Shown here piece after piece: positions 44,010 through 53,041 of a DNA stretch of 64,000 bases. The notes below the pieces were generated by a model. It was not told where the DNA came from and did no database searches. It worked only from the letters and a program-made list of their open reading frames with translations. Source of the DNA: CAVROT01 sp963722905 (GTDB taxonomy: Bacteria > Pseudomonadota > Alphaproteobacteria > Rhodobacterales > Rhodobacteraceae); the NCBI GenBank assembly GCA_963722905.1, contig CAVROT010000005.1:124001-188000 (forward strand). The letters run 5' to 3'. The first letter of the stretch is position 1. Each line of letters opens with the position of its first letter. The position numbers and the translations under genes are program-made.

Positions 44010-45638
44010 CTAGCCCGGATCGGCGGGCAGGACCACCCCGGCGCGCCGCAGCGCCGCCAGCACCGCGCTATCGCGGCCATAGACGTCTGGCCGCCATTCC
44101 ATTCCGCCCCGCGGCTTGGGGATGGCGGTGAAATAGACGAGATGGACGGGCAGCGGCGTGTCCAGCGGCACGCGCGTCTCCGACCCCGAGTTCAGGATCC
44201 GCTGAAAATAGGCCGCACCGTCCTCGCGTTGCGCCTCGAGCAGCGCATGCGCGAAATCGAACGGCTCTGCCAGCCGGATGCACCCGTGCGAGAAGGCGCG
44301 CATGTCGCGCGAGAAGAGGTCCTTGGCCGGCGTGTCGTGGAGGTAGATGTTGTAGGTGTTGGGGAAGATGAATTTTACCAATCCCAGAGCGTTGCGCGAC
44401 GAGGGCGGCTGGCGCATCGAGTAGGGAAAGGTGCGGGCGGTATATTGCGAGAACCCCCGCGCGCGGCTGACCTCGCGCCCGTTGCGGTCGGTGATCCGCA
44501 TGTGGCCCAGCGCGCCGGGGTTCGCCCGCAGCTTGGGCAGGTATTCATTGACGACGATGGACCGGGGCACGAACCAGCTGGGGTTCACCACCATGTATTC
44601 CATCACGTCCGAGAATTCGGGCGTCCGGCGGTCGCCGGTGTCCTTGCCGATGACGGCCCGGGTCTCGAACACGGTCTCGCCGTCCTCGATCAGTCGCGAC
44701 TTGAACTCCGGCAGATTGACCCAGACGTGGCGACGCCCGGTGTCGCGCGGCATCCATCTTTCGCGCTCCATCGCGACAAGGATCTGCCCCAACCGGTCGG
44801 CGATGCCGACGTTCAGCGCGGCGATGAGAGCAGGTCCCGCGATGCCGTCGGGGGCGAGCCCGAAATCGCGCTGGGCCGCGGCAACGGCTTCGGCCATGGG
44901 TCCGTCGTAGGTACCGGCGGCGGTCGGCCGGAGGTAGCCCATGCGGATCAGCCGATCGCGCAGGGCGACGACGCCCGCACCGTCCTGGCCCGGCTTGAGG
45001 CGCCCCGACGGGATCGCGGCGCCCCATCCGCCCGCCTCCAGCGCCGAATGAAGCCGCGCCTTTTCATGCACCAGCCGCGTGTAGCGCTGTGAGGAGGGCT
45101 GCAGGGACCGCAGATAGAGCGCCGGATGCGGGCCCTGGATCGACGCAAGGATCTTCAATGGATCGCGCGTCTCGACCTGGCGCCGGATGCCGCTGTCGAC
45201 GGATGCGGGGACGAGTATGCCGGTGCCGATATCGGAAGCATAGGACAGCAGCAGCGCGCTCAGCGAAACCTCGGCCCGGGCGCGCAGATGCGGGGTCCCG
45301 GCCCCCTCCAGCATGGCGCGAAGGGCCGCCGGGTCGTAGCGCGCCGCCGGCAGGCCGTGGAGCGGGGCATCGGCCACGGCCGCGAGGATCGCGGCGCGGC
45401 GCTGCGCGTCGGCCGCGCCATCACCGGTCCAGAGAGGACGATAGCCGCGCGCCCTGTAGAATTCGGCCAGCGCGGGGTCCGTCGACGCCGCCTCCGCGAT
45501 AGAAAGGACATAGGCCGTCGGGCCAGCGGCCTCCGGCGCCCGTTGCGAGGCCGCGCCGGCACCCGGCAGAATCAGGACACAGAGATTCGCCGCAAGAACC
45601 GCGGAGGGAAGATATCGCAATGACCTGATCATCTCCAT
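44010..45638 (-). CDS. L,D-transpeptidase (YcbB type)
   Basis: A 542-residue periplasmic peptidoglycan cross-linking enzyme. A signal peptide (MIRSLRYLPSAVLAANLCVL) is followed by a scaffold region, a peptidoglycan-binding domain (LRPTAAGTYDGPMAEAVAAA) and the YkuD catalytic domain with VNPSWFVPRSIVVNEYLP, YLHDTPAKDLFSRD and the nucleophile Cys in AFSHGCIRLAEPFD. It would form 3-3 cross-links. AAGG upstream favours the first Met of MEMIRS; the next Met is two codons on. Divergent from a DUF882 gene across 299 bases, in which I see no clear operator beyond a GTTAAC-containing A/T-richer patch around 45741. Confidence 0.93.
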   Translation of the reverse strand: MEMIRSLRYLPSAVLAANLCVLILPGAGAASQRAPEAAGPTAYVLSIAEAASTDPALAEFYRARGYRPLWTGDGAADAQRRAAILAAVADAPLHGLPAARYDPAALRAMLEGAGTPHLRARAEVSLSALLLSYASDIGTGILVPASVDSGIRRQVETRDPLKILASIQGPHPALYLRSLQPSSQRYTRLVHEKARLHSALEAGGWGAAIPSGRLKPGQDGAGVVALRDRLIRMGYLRPTAAGTYDGPMAEAVAAAQRDFGLAPDGIAGPALIAALNVGIADRLGQILVAMERERWMPRDTGRRHVWVNLPEFKSRLIEDGETVFETRAVIGKDTGDRRTPEFSDVMEYMVVNPSWFVPRSIVVNEYLPKLRANPGALGHMRITDRNGREVSRARGFSQYTARTFPYSMRQPPSSRNALGLVKFIFPNTYNIYLHDTPAKDLFSRDMRAFSHGCIRLAEPFDFAHALLEAQREDGAAYFQRILNSGSETRVPLDTPLPVHLVYFTAIPKPRGGMEWRPDVYGRDSAVLAALRRAGVVLPADPG

Positions 45639-45937
45639 CAGCCCTTCGGATTGCAGCACGACCGCCGGCGCCGCCGGCAAGGCAGATCCGTCCAGCACCG
45701 ACGACAGGATCCGCGCCTTTCCATGGACTATTCCACCCACGTTAACGAAACGACAACGGTTGCGAGATATCGTCGGGTCAGAAGGATGGGCAGGATGTGG
45801 CCGAAATGCGGCATTGCCATGGCGCGGCGGGACCGAACGGGCTTGGTGCATGTCCCGGGCCATGCCATAGTCGTGATGCGAATGAGGGAAATCAAGCTGC
45901 GGTCAACGCGGCGCAGGCAATCGAACGGACGGACGAT

Positions 45938-46507
45938 ATGGCAGAATGCCCTTCGAACGGGATCAACAGGCGTGCCTTGATCGGCGCCTTCGCGGCCTGC
46001 GCGGCAGCCGCCGCTCCGGTCAGCGGACACGCCTTCGGCATACTTCGCGGCGCCGGCGACATCCGACGGATCCGGATGTATTCGGGCCGCACAGGCGAAA
46101 GCCTCGACATGATATACTGGATCGAGGGCGATTACATCCGCGACGCGCTCAGGGAGGTGAACCACTTCATGCGCGACTGGCGGAACGGGCAGACCATCGG
46201 GATCGACACCCGGACGGTCGATATCCTGGCCGCAGCGCACGGGCTGATGGACACCACGGAACCCTACATGATGATCTCGGGCTACCGGTCGCCCGCGACG
46301 AACGCGATGCTTCGGCAGCGGTCGGGCGGCGTCGCCAAGAACTCTTTGCACATGCGCGGCCAGGCTGCCGATCTCAGGATGAAATCCCGCTCGGTCTCTC
46401 AGATATCGCGGGCTGCCGCGGCCTGTCGGGCGGGCGGCGTCGGGCGCTATTCAGCGTCCAACTTCGTGCACATGGACTGCGGACAAGTCCGCAGCTGGGG
46501 TCGCTGA
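45938..46507 (+). CDS. DUF882 / M15-like peptidoglycan peptidase family protein
   Basis: A 189-residue exported protein. The N terminus (NGINRRALIGAFAACAAAAA) is a twin-Arg-like signal peptide. The mature part is the DUF882 domain, related to D-Ala-D-Ala/D,D-carboxypeptidase M15 and YcbK: YWIEGDYIRDALREVNHFMR, MISGYRSPATNAMLR, SLHMRGQAADLRM and SNFVHMDCGQVRSW. His, Asp and His residues in SLHMRGQAAD and FVHMD would be the zinc ligands. Pairing with an L,D-transpeptidase points to cell-wall remodelling. The start is the Met just before the signal peptide. Confidence 0.88.
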   Translation: MAECPSNGINRRALIGAFAACAAAAAPVSGHAFGILRGAGDIRRIRMYSGRTGESLDMIYWIEGDYIRDALREVNHFMRDWRNGQTIGIDTRTVDILAAAHGLMDTTEPYMMISGYRSPATNAMLRQRSGGVAKNSLHMRGQAADLRMKSRSVSQISRAAAACRAGGVGRYSASNFVHMDCGQVRSWGR

Positions 46508-46519
46508 TCCCCGCGCCCC

Positions 46520-46560
46520 GCCGCGTCGCGGGGTCCTGCCGCTGCAGGACCTGACGCGGC
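46520..46560 (+). terminator. Hairpin after DUF882 gene
   Basis: An inner stem GGTCCTGC/GCAGGACC with a 4-base loop (46532-46551) sits inside an outer stem GCCGCGTC/GACGCGGC (46520-46527 with 46553-46560), starting 13 bases after the stop. There is no U run, so termination would need Rho or act as mRNA 3' protection. Confidence 0.5.
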
Positions 46561-46657
46561 GCCACAGGCTGCCGTGGGTCGCCGCGGAAATTCCGGGGAC
46601 CGCCCGCGCGCCGACCCGGCTTTCGCCGCCGCGCCATCCGCGCTAGTGCGCAGCGCC

Positions 46658-48425
46658 ATGACAGCCCGCCCCCCCCCGAGATCCCGCACCCTCATGGCGC
46701 GGCTCTGGCGCGACTACGTCTCGCGTCACTGGCGCAAGCTGTCGGTGGCCACGGCCCTGATGGTCGTCGAGGGCAGCACGGTGGGCCTTCTGTCGTGGAT
46801 GCTGCAGCCGATGTTCGACCGCGTCTTCGTACGACGGCGATGCATCGGCGATGTGGTGGGTCGGCGGCGCGATCATGGCACTCTTCGCGGTGCGCGCCGT
46901 GACCGGGGTCCTGCAGCGGGTCATACTGGTGCAGGTGGCGCAGCTGACATCGACGCGGATGCAGGTGGACCTTCTGGACCATATCATGAAGCTGGACTCC
47001 ACGTGGTTCCAGGCGAACCCGCCGGGCCTGCTCATGGAGCGGGTCCAGGGCGACACTCTGGCGGTTCAGAACGTCTGGCAGGTCCTGATCCAGGGAGCCG
47101 GCCGCGATGTCATCGCCCTGCTGTCGCTGACCGTCGTGGCGATGACGGTCGATCCGCTCTGGACGCTGACCGCCGTCGTCGGGATCCCGTTGCTGATCCT
47201 GCCCAGCCTCGCGCTGCAACGCTATGTCCGGCGCAAGACCGGGCAGATGCGCGACCGCTCCGCGCAGCGCTCGACCCGGCTGGACGAGATCTTCCACGGA
47301 ATCGACGCGATCAAGCTGAACCGGATGGAAGACTATCAGCTGTCGCGCTTCCGCAAGGTGACGGACGCCATCGTCACCGCACAGATCAAGACGGCGGCGG
47401 GTCGCTCCACCCTGCCGGGCCTCATCGACGTGATGACCGGCGTGGGATTCTTCGCCGTGCTGGTCCTCGGCGGCGCCGAGATCGTGTCGGGGGAGAAGAC
47501 GGTCGGCCAGTTCATGTCATTCTTCGCCGCCATGGCGCTGGCATTCCAGCCGCTGCGCCGCCTCGGCGCCACGGCCGGCATATTTCAGGTCGCCGCGGCG
47601 TCGCTGGAGCGTCTCTACGCCCTCTTCGACCGGCGTCCGACCATCGTGGCGCCCCGCGCGCCCGTCGCGATGCCGCGCGCCGCCACCGACATCGTGCTGG
47701 ACGACGTGCATTTCTCCTATGGCGACGGTCCTGTGCTGCGCGGCACTGGCTTCATCGCGCGGACGGGAGAGGTGACGGCGCTGGTCGGTGCGTCCGGGGC
47801 GGGAAAGACGACCGTGTTCCGATTGCTGACGCGCCTGGCCGATCCGCTGTCGGGCCGGATCGCGCTGGGTGGCACCCCCTTGGTCGACATAGCGCCGGGG
47901 GACCTGCGCGATCTTTTCTCGGTGGTCACGCAGGACGCGCTTCTCTTCGACGAGACCATCCGCGAGAACATCACGCTGGGCCGCGACGTCGCGCCCGAGC
48001 GGCTGTCGGCTGCCGTGCGCGACGCGCATGTCGCCGAATTCGCGGATACCCTGCCGCAAGGGCTGGACACGCTGGCCGGGCCGCGCGGCTCGGCGCTTTC
48101 GGGTGGGCAGCGGCAGCGGGTGGCGATCGCGCGCGCCCTGCTGCGCGACACCCCGTTCCTTCTGCTTGACGAGGCGACGTCGGCGCTGGACGCCGCGTCG
48201 GAGGCGGCCGTGCAAAGCGCGCTGGACCGGCTTTCGGCGGGGCGCACGACCCTGGTCATCGCGCACCGCCTGGCGACCGTGCGCGGGGCGGATCGCATCG
48301 TCGTCATGGACGCCGGGCGGGTGGTGGAACAGGGCACGCATGCCGATCTTCTGGCCAACGGCGCGTCCTACGCGGCACTCTACCGTTTGCAGTTCGCCGA
48401 CGGCGACGACAGCCGCGCCGGCTGA
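46658..48425 (+). CDS. ABC exporter, MsbA-like (frameshift near start)
   Basis: A half-size ABC exporter of about 588 residues: six membrane helices, then an ATPase with Walker A LVGASGAGKTTVFRLL, Q loop VTQDALLFD, signature LSGGQRQRVAIARALL, Walker B FLLLDEATSALD and H loop IAHRLAT. It probably flips lipid or exports a lipophilic compound. The N-terminal part (MARLWRDYVSRHWRKLSVAT to MLQPMFDRVFV) and the remainder (DGDASAMWWVGGAIMALF onward) lie in different frames; one extra base at about 46832 would explain this. Everything else is intact, so either a recent mutation or a sequence error. If real, translation could restart at MWWVGG, losing the first two helices. Confidence 0.87.
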
Positions 48426-48483
48426 CCGGCCGCGGGCGGCGGCCCGTCGCGGCGACTGAGGCGGCGGGCCGGAGACGCTGCGG

Positions 48484-49203
48484 TCACGGGTCGGGCGCTG
48501 CCCTCCGCCGCGCTCCCGCCTCATAGCCGCGGACCAGCCGCTCGGGCGGTGTGCCCGACAGATAGCGCAGAAGCGTCCACAGGTTGCGTCCGCCACGTCG
48601 GACCCAGCCCTCGGCCATGTAGCGGTCGGCCCCCGTCAGGACGGTGCCCCCGACCGGCCGCAGCCGTCCGCGCAGGGCGCGCGCCATGGCGACATCCTCC
48701 ATGAGCGGGATGTCCCGAACGCCGCCCACAGCCTCCAGCACCGCCCGGCGCACCAGAAGGCCCTGATCGCCATATGGCAGACCGCCGCGCGACCGCAGGT
48801 TGGCCCAGCCGGCGACGATGCGCGGCGCTGGTCCTGCCGCGCGAAACGCCAGACGGAACCAGCCGGCGGCATCGGGTGCGACATCCATGTGTCGCGCCGC
48901 GGCGTCGGCCCATCCCGGAGCGGGACGGCTGTCTGCATGCAGGATCAGAACCCAGTCGGTGCCCGCCGCCTCCACGCCGCGCGCGATCTGGCCGCCCCGC
49001 CCCGCCGGTCCGGCGACGAGCGTCGCACCCAGCGCCTCGGCCAGCGCGACGGTCCCGTCGCGCGACCCGCCGTCGGACACCACCAGGCCCCGTACCAGAC
49101 CGGACGCGACCCCCTCCATCAGAGCTTCGGCGGTACCCGGCAGGTCGGCCGCCGCCTCCAGCGTCGGGATCACCACCGTCAGCGGCGCTGTCCTGTGGGG
49201 CAT
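48484..49203 (-). CDS. Glycosyltransferase family 2 (TIGR04283 type)
   Basis: A 239-residue GT-A fold transferase. Typical sequence: LTVVIPTLEAAADLPGTAEA, VVSDGGSRDGTVALAEA (metal/nucleotide site), GRGGQIARGVEAAGTDW and LILHADSRPAPGW with the DxD-like HAD-S. The spacing matches the family annotated as arsenosugar-associated glycosyltransferase TIGR04283, although no arsenic genes are present here, so the true sugar acceptor is unknown. The start at MPHRTAP has AGGA nine bases upstream; an ATG two codons earlier is an alternative. Divergent from ygfZ. Confidence 0.85.
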   Translation of the reverse strand: MPHRTAPLTVVIPTLEAAADLPGTAEALMEGVASGLVRGLVVSDGGSRDGTVALAEALGATLVAGPAGRGGQIARGVEAAGTDWVLILHADSRPAPGWADAAARHMDVAPDAAGWFRLAFRAAGPAPRIVAGWANLRSRGGLPYGDQGLLVRRAVLEAVGGVRDIPLMEDVAMARALRGRLRPVGGTVLTGADRYMAEGWVRRGGRNLWTLLRYLSGTPPERLVRGYEAGARRRAAPDP

Positions 49204-49288
49204 GGGCATCTTCCTTCCGGTCCTGCGCCCGGCATGGCAGAACCACGCGCCGGACCATATATAAGAGGAGCCCAGCGAAAGACCCGCC

Positions 49289-50086
49289 ATGACCACCGAC
49301 ACCAGCGCCGATGCCGCCGCCATCTCGATCGATCCCGAGGCCGACCGCACGGTGCTGCCGGTGACCGGTGCCGATGCGCGCGCGTTCCTGCAGGACATGG
49401 TGACGAACGACCTGTCGCGTCTGGACGCGGGGCCGGTCTATGCCGCCCTGTTGACGCCGCAGGGCAAGTACCTGGCCGATTTCATCGTGGTCGCGGCCGG
49501 AGATGCCGTGCTGCTGGACGTCGCCGCCGGACTGGCCGAGGGGCTGGCGCGACGGCTGTCGATGTACCGCTTGCGCCGCGATGTCGCCATCGCGTCCGGC
49601 GGCCGCCGCGTCGCCCGCGGATCCGGCGCCCTCCCCTCGGGCGCGGTCGCCGACCCCCGGCATCCGGCAATGGGCTGGCGTCACTACGATCCGCCGGCGG
49701 GGACGGCCGCCTCCGACGGAACCGACTGGGCCGCAGCCCGCGTCGCCGCCTGCGTACCTGCCAGCGGGATCGAACTGGTGCCGGACGACAGCTATATCCT
49801 GGAATGCGGGTTCGAGCGTCTGAACGGCGTCGACTTCCGCAAGGGGTGCTACGTCGGACAGGAGGTCACCGCCCGCATGAAGCACAAGACCGAGCTGAAG
49901 AAGGGTCTGGCCACCGTCTTTGTCGCCGGTACGGCCCCGGCCGGTACGCCGATCCTTTCGGACGGGCGCCCGGCGGGCACGCTCTTCACGCAATCGGGCG
50001 AACGCGGCATCGCTTTTCTGAGATTCGACAGGGCCCGAGGCAGGACCATGTCGGCCGGCGGCTTTTCAGTGGTCTGGGACGGCTGA
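49289..50086 (+). CDS. ygfZ: Folate-binding protein YgfZ
   Basis: A 265-residue GcvT-like protein that supports repair or assembly of certain iron-sulfur enzymes using tetrahydrofolate. The YgfZ signature K-G-C-Y-x-G-Q-E is present as FRKGCYVGQEVTARMKHKT, with FLQDMVTNDLSRL near the N terminus and LLTPQGKYLADFIVV. The Cys of the signature is essential in the Escherichia coli protein and is kept. The stop lies 25 bases from the efp stop (convergent). Confidence 0.92.
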   Translation: MTTDTSADAAAISIDPEADRTVLPVTGADARAFLQDMVTNDLSRLDAGPVYAALLTPQGKYLADFIVVAAGDAVLLDVAAGLAEGLARRLSMYRLRRDVAIASGGRRVARGSGALPSGAVADPRHPAMGWRHYDPPAGTAASDGTDWAAARVAACVPASGIELVPDDSYILECGFERLNGVDFRKGCYVGQEVTARMKHKTELKKGLATVFVAGTAPAGTPILSDGRPAGTLFTQSGERGIAFLRFDRARGRTMSAGGFSVVWDG

Positions 50087-50110
50087 TCCCGCCGCCTCGC
50101 CGGGGCCACG

Positions 50111-50674
50111 TCAGGCGCGTTCGGAGTAATCCATCGTCTCTGTGTTGACGACGATATCCTCGCCCTCTCCCACGAAGGGGGGGACCATGACCTTCATGCC
50201 GTTGTCCAGCACGGCCGGCTTGAAGCTGTTGGCGGCGGTCTGTCCCTTCACCACAGGCTCGGTCTCGACAACCTTGCACACGACCTTCTGGGGCAGCGTG
50301 GCATTCAGCGCCTCGGCATCGTGGTACTCGATCTGGATGGTCATGCCGTCCTGGAGGAATGGCCGCCGCTCGCCCAGTATGTCGACCGGAAGCTCGATCT
50401 GCTCGTAGGTCTCGGCATCCATGAAGGTCAGCATGCCATCGGATTCGAAGAGGAACTGCTGGTCCTTCTGTTCCAGCCGCACCTTCTCGACCTTGTCGGC
50501 AGACCGGAAGCGTTCGTTCAACTTGGAACCGTTGCGCAGGTTGCGCAGTTCGACCTGAGCGAATGCACCCCCCTTGCCGGGCTTTACATGGTCCACCTTC
50601 ACGGCCGCCCAGAGGCCGCCGTTGTGCTCCAGCACGTTACCGGGACGGATCTCGTTCCCGTTGATCTTCGGCAT
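50111..50674 (-). CDS. efp: Translation elongation factor P
   Basis: A 187-residue factor that rescues ribosomes stalled at polyproline. KOW-like N-terminal domain with the modification-site Lys in HVKPGKGGAFAQVEL, middle OB domain and the C-terminal OB domain (QTAANSFKPAVLDNGMKVMV with the family-typical VPPFVGEGEDIVVNTE). No EpmA/B or EarP gene is nearby to tell how the Lys is modified. A good sigma70-type promoter lies upstream. Confidence 0.96.
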   Translation of the reverse strand: MPKINGNEIRPGNVLEHNGGLWAAVKVDHVKPGKGGAFAQVELRNLRNGSKLNERFRSADKVEKVRLEQKDQQFLFESDGMLTFMDAETYEQIELPVDILGERRPFLQDGMTIQIEYHDAEALNATLPQKVVCKVVETEPVVKGQTAANSFKPAVLDNGMKVMVPPFVGEGEDIVVNTETMDYSERA

Positions 50675-50716
50675 GGTGCGGAACCTCGGTGAATGCTTGA
50701 TGAGGATGAGAGAGAG

Positions 50717-50745
50717 CCTATATCTTGGGTGTAAATCAGTGGCAA
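50717..50745 (-). promoter_or_regulatory. Sigma70-type promoter of efp
   Basis: On the minus strand TTGCCA (50740-50745), 17 bases, then TATAGG (50717-50722); the spacing is optimal and the -35 box differs from consensus by one base. The predicted transcript starts about 35 bases before the efp ATG. Confidence 0.6.
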
Positions 50746-50885
50746 GCCGACGACATTGGCCTGCTGCTCACCGAGATATGCTCTGGGCGCATGGCAGGCA
50801 TTCCGAATGAGGATCGCCGAATCGGTGGGAGTGGGCCATAAGGGGCGTCACGCCGAAAACGCAAGAACAAGAATGGGAACGACGA

Positions 50886-51203
50886 ATGAATGACTTCGTT
50901 GATGGCACCGCTTTCAATCACGAGCAGGGTAATCGCGCGAAGAAGCTCTTTGCCGCCGTCGTGCTGGCTGCGCTGGACGATGCGATAGCGGACGACAAGA
51001 AGTACGGCAACGGCGCCGAGCAGATCGCGCGCTGGGCACGGTCGCGCGACGGCCGCGAGGTGCTGAGCTGCGCCGGCATCGATCCGAACGAACGGGTCGT
51101 GAACGGCCTGATGGACTTCGTGTCGAAGGGTGTGCGCACCTCCGTGGCGCTCAGCCGCGAAGAGAGCGAGCGTCGGCACGCCGCGCAGGCCGAAGCCGCC
51201 TGA
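50886..51203 (+). CDS. DUF6280 family small protein
   Basis: A 105-residue soluble, helical protein that I match to the DUF6280 family of Rhodobacteraceae: MNDFVDGTAFNHEQGNRAKK, AAVVLAALDDAIADDKKYGN, IARWARSRDGREVLSCAGID and DFVSKGVRTSVALSREESER. Such high apparent conservation for a small protein suggests an important, perhaps regulatory, role, but none is known to me. It has its own strong terminator, so it is a single-gene unit. A single Cys is present. Confidence 0.75.
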   Translation: MNDFVDGTAFNHEQGNRAKKLFAAVVLAALDDAIADDKKYGNGAEQIARWARSRDGREVLSCAGIDPNERVVNGLMDFVSKGVRTSVALSREESERRHAAQAEAA

Positions 51204-51258
51204 GACAGTGCTGTCCACGCCGCCGGCGAGGACAGCGCGACGGCAGTACGGCACGATG

Positions 51259-51293
51259 ACAAAGGCCTCCCGGTGTCCCCGGGGGGCCTTTGT
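51259..51293 (+). terminator. Rho-independent-type terminator
   Basis: ACAAAGGCCTCCCGG (51259-51273), loop TGTCC, CCGGGGGGCCTTTGT (51279-51293): a 15-bp stem whose only imperfection is a G-T pair. The arm ends in TTTGT. It closes the DUF6280 gene 56 bases after its stop. Confidence 0.85.
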
Positions 51294-51490
51294 CGTCCTA
51301 CCCCCGCGCCAAGCGGAGACTTCGATGACATGACCTCAACGTCGATCCGGCAGGTCCGGCGGCCGCTTGCGCCGTACCGGTCGACGGCGGCCTGTCGCGG
51401 GCCGCGGTCGGATCTGTGTCGGGCGCACTACTTTAGCGGATCCCGTCGCGGCCATCGCGCCGGCCCGGGTCACTTCGTCGCGAACGCGCC

Positions 51491-52963
51491 GTGACGGGGG
51501 CCCGTGCGGTCATGATACAGGGCGCGGGCTCCAACGTGGGCAAGTCCGTCGTCGTCGCGGGACTGGCCCGCGCGGCCCTGCGGCGCGGCATCTCGGTCGC
51601 GCCGTTCAAGCCCCAGAACATGAGCAACAACGCCGCCGTCACCGCCGACGGGGGCGAGATCGGGCGCGCGCAGGCGCTGCAGGCAAAGGCGGCCGGGCGC
51701 GACCCGATAACCGACATGAACCCCGTCCTGCTCAAGCCCGAAACGGATCGCGGCGCCCAGATCGTCGTGCAGGGCCGCCGCGAGGGGACGCTACGCGCCG
51801 CCGACTACGGCAGCCACAAGGCGACGCTCCTGCCCCGCGTCATGCAGAGCTTTCGTCGCCTTGCCGCCGGCGCCGACCTGATCCTCGTCGAGGGCGCAGG
51901 CAGCCCGGCCGAGGTCAATCTGCGCGCCGGCGACATCGCCAACATGGGGTTCGCCGAAGCCGGCGGCGTTCCGGTCGTCCTGCTGGGCGACATCGACCGC
52001 GGCGGCGTCATCGCACAATGCGTCGGGACGCATGCGGTGCTGCCGCCCGGCGATCGCGCGCGCATCCGGGGTTTCGCGATCAACAAGTTCCGCGGCGACG
52101 TGCGGCTCTTCGACGGCGGGGTCGCCGCCATCGCGCAGGCGACCGGCTGGCGGCCGCTGGGCGTCGTGCCGTGGTTCGACGGCGCGTGGCGGCTTCCGGC
52201 CGAGGACATCCTCGACATCGCCTCTTCGCCGGGCGGCGGGCGGGCCGGGGTGCACATCGCCGTGCCGCGGCTGGGCCGTATCGCCAATTTCGACGATCTC
52301 GACCCGTTGTCGTCGCATCCCGGCGTCCGCGTCAGCGTCGTGCCCCCTGGGCGCGCCCTGCCCGGCGATGCCGACGTCGTCCTGATCCCCGGCAGCAAGA
52401 CCACCATCGCCGACCTCGCCGCCTTCCGTGCCGAGGGGTGGGACGTCGACCTTGCCGCCCACGTCCGCCGAGGCGGTCATGTCCTCGGCCTGTGCGGCGG
52501 CTATCAGATGCTGGGGCGCAGCATTTCGGATCCGGCGGGGCTGGAGGGCGCGGCCCGCACGGTGCCGGGGCTGGGCTACCTGCACGTGGACACGGTCCTG
52601 CGCCCGGACAAGATCGTGACCCGCACAGTGGGCACCCATGTCGCCTCGGGCCGGCCGGTGGAGGGCTACCATATCCACCTGGGCGAGACGGACGGTCCCG
52701 ACCGGGCGCGCGGCTGGATCGCGGCGGGCGGCGGGACCGAAGGGGCGGCGTCGCCGGACGGACGCGTGCAGGGGACGTACATGCACGGCCTATTCACCGC
52801 GGATGATTTTCGCGTGGCGTGGCTGGAGGGGCTGGGGGCGGCACCGGCGCCGCACGCCTACGATGCCTCGGTCGAGGCAACGCTGGATGCGCTGGCGGAC
52901 CATCTGGAGGCGGCGCTGGATGTCGACGCCCTGTTCGGCATGGCGGCTCCGGTTTCGACCTGA
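51491..52963 (+). CDS. cobQ: Cobyric acid synthase
   Basis: A 490-residue glutamine-dependent enzyme that amidates adenosylcobyrinic a,c-diamide to cobyric acid in cobalamin synthesis. The N-terminal dethiobiotin-synthetase-like ATP domain starts MIQGAGSNVGKSVVVAGL and contains KPQNMSNNAA and LVEGAGSPAEVNL; the glutaminase domain has the nucleophile Cys in HVLGLCGGYQMLG and the His in GTYMHGLFTADD. The start is GTG seven codons before MIQGAGS. I looked for a cobalamin riboswitch in the 197 bases after the preceding terminator and saw none. No other cob genes are adjacent. Confidence 0.94.
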   Translation: MTGARAVMIQGAGSNVGKSVVVAGLARAALRRGISVAPFKPQNMSNNAAVTADGGEIGRAQALQAKAAGRDPITDMNPVLLKPETDRGAQIVVQGRREGTLRAADYGSHKATLLPRVMQSFRRLAAGADLILVEGAGSPAEVNLRAGDIANMGFAEAGGVPVVLLGDIDRGGVIAQCVGTHAVLPPGDRARIRGFAINKFRGDVRLFDGGVAAIAQATGWRPLGVVPWFDGAWRLPAEDILDIASSPGGGRAGVHIAVPRLGRIANFDDLDPLSSHPGVRVSVVPPGRALPGDADVVLIPGSKTTIADLAAFRAEGWDVDLAAHVRRGGHVLGLCGGYQMLGRSISDPAGLEGAARTVPGLGYLHVDTVLRPDKIVTRTVGTHVASGRPVEGYHIHLGETDGPDRARGWIAAGGGTEGAASPDGRVQGTYMHGLFTADDFRVAWLEGLGAAPAPHAYDASVEATLDALADHLEAALDVDALFGMAAPVST

Positions 52964-53041
52964 CAGGCGGCGGGACAGCACGCGGGGCGTCGCCGCGGCA
53001 TCCGTTCGGCCGGCCGGACATGAGGCGGCGGCGTTCCGGTA

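Noticed and set aside
49256..49265. TATATAAG as a promoter of ygfZ
   Set aside because: No acceptable -35 box at 16-18 bases upstream; the AT-rich patch alone is not enough.
51294..51490. Possible cobalamin riboswitch before cobQ
   Set aside because: I could not find the conserved B12-box sequence or a matching fold; only GC-rich sequence is seen.
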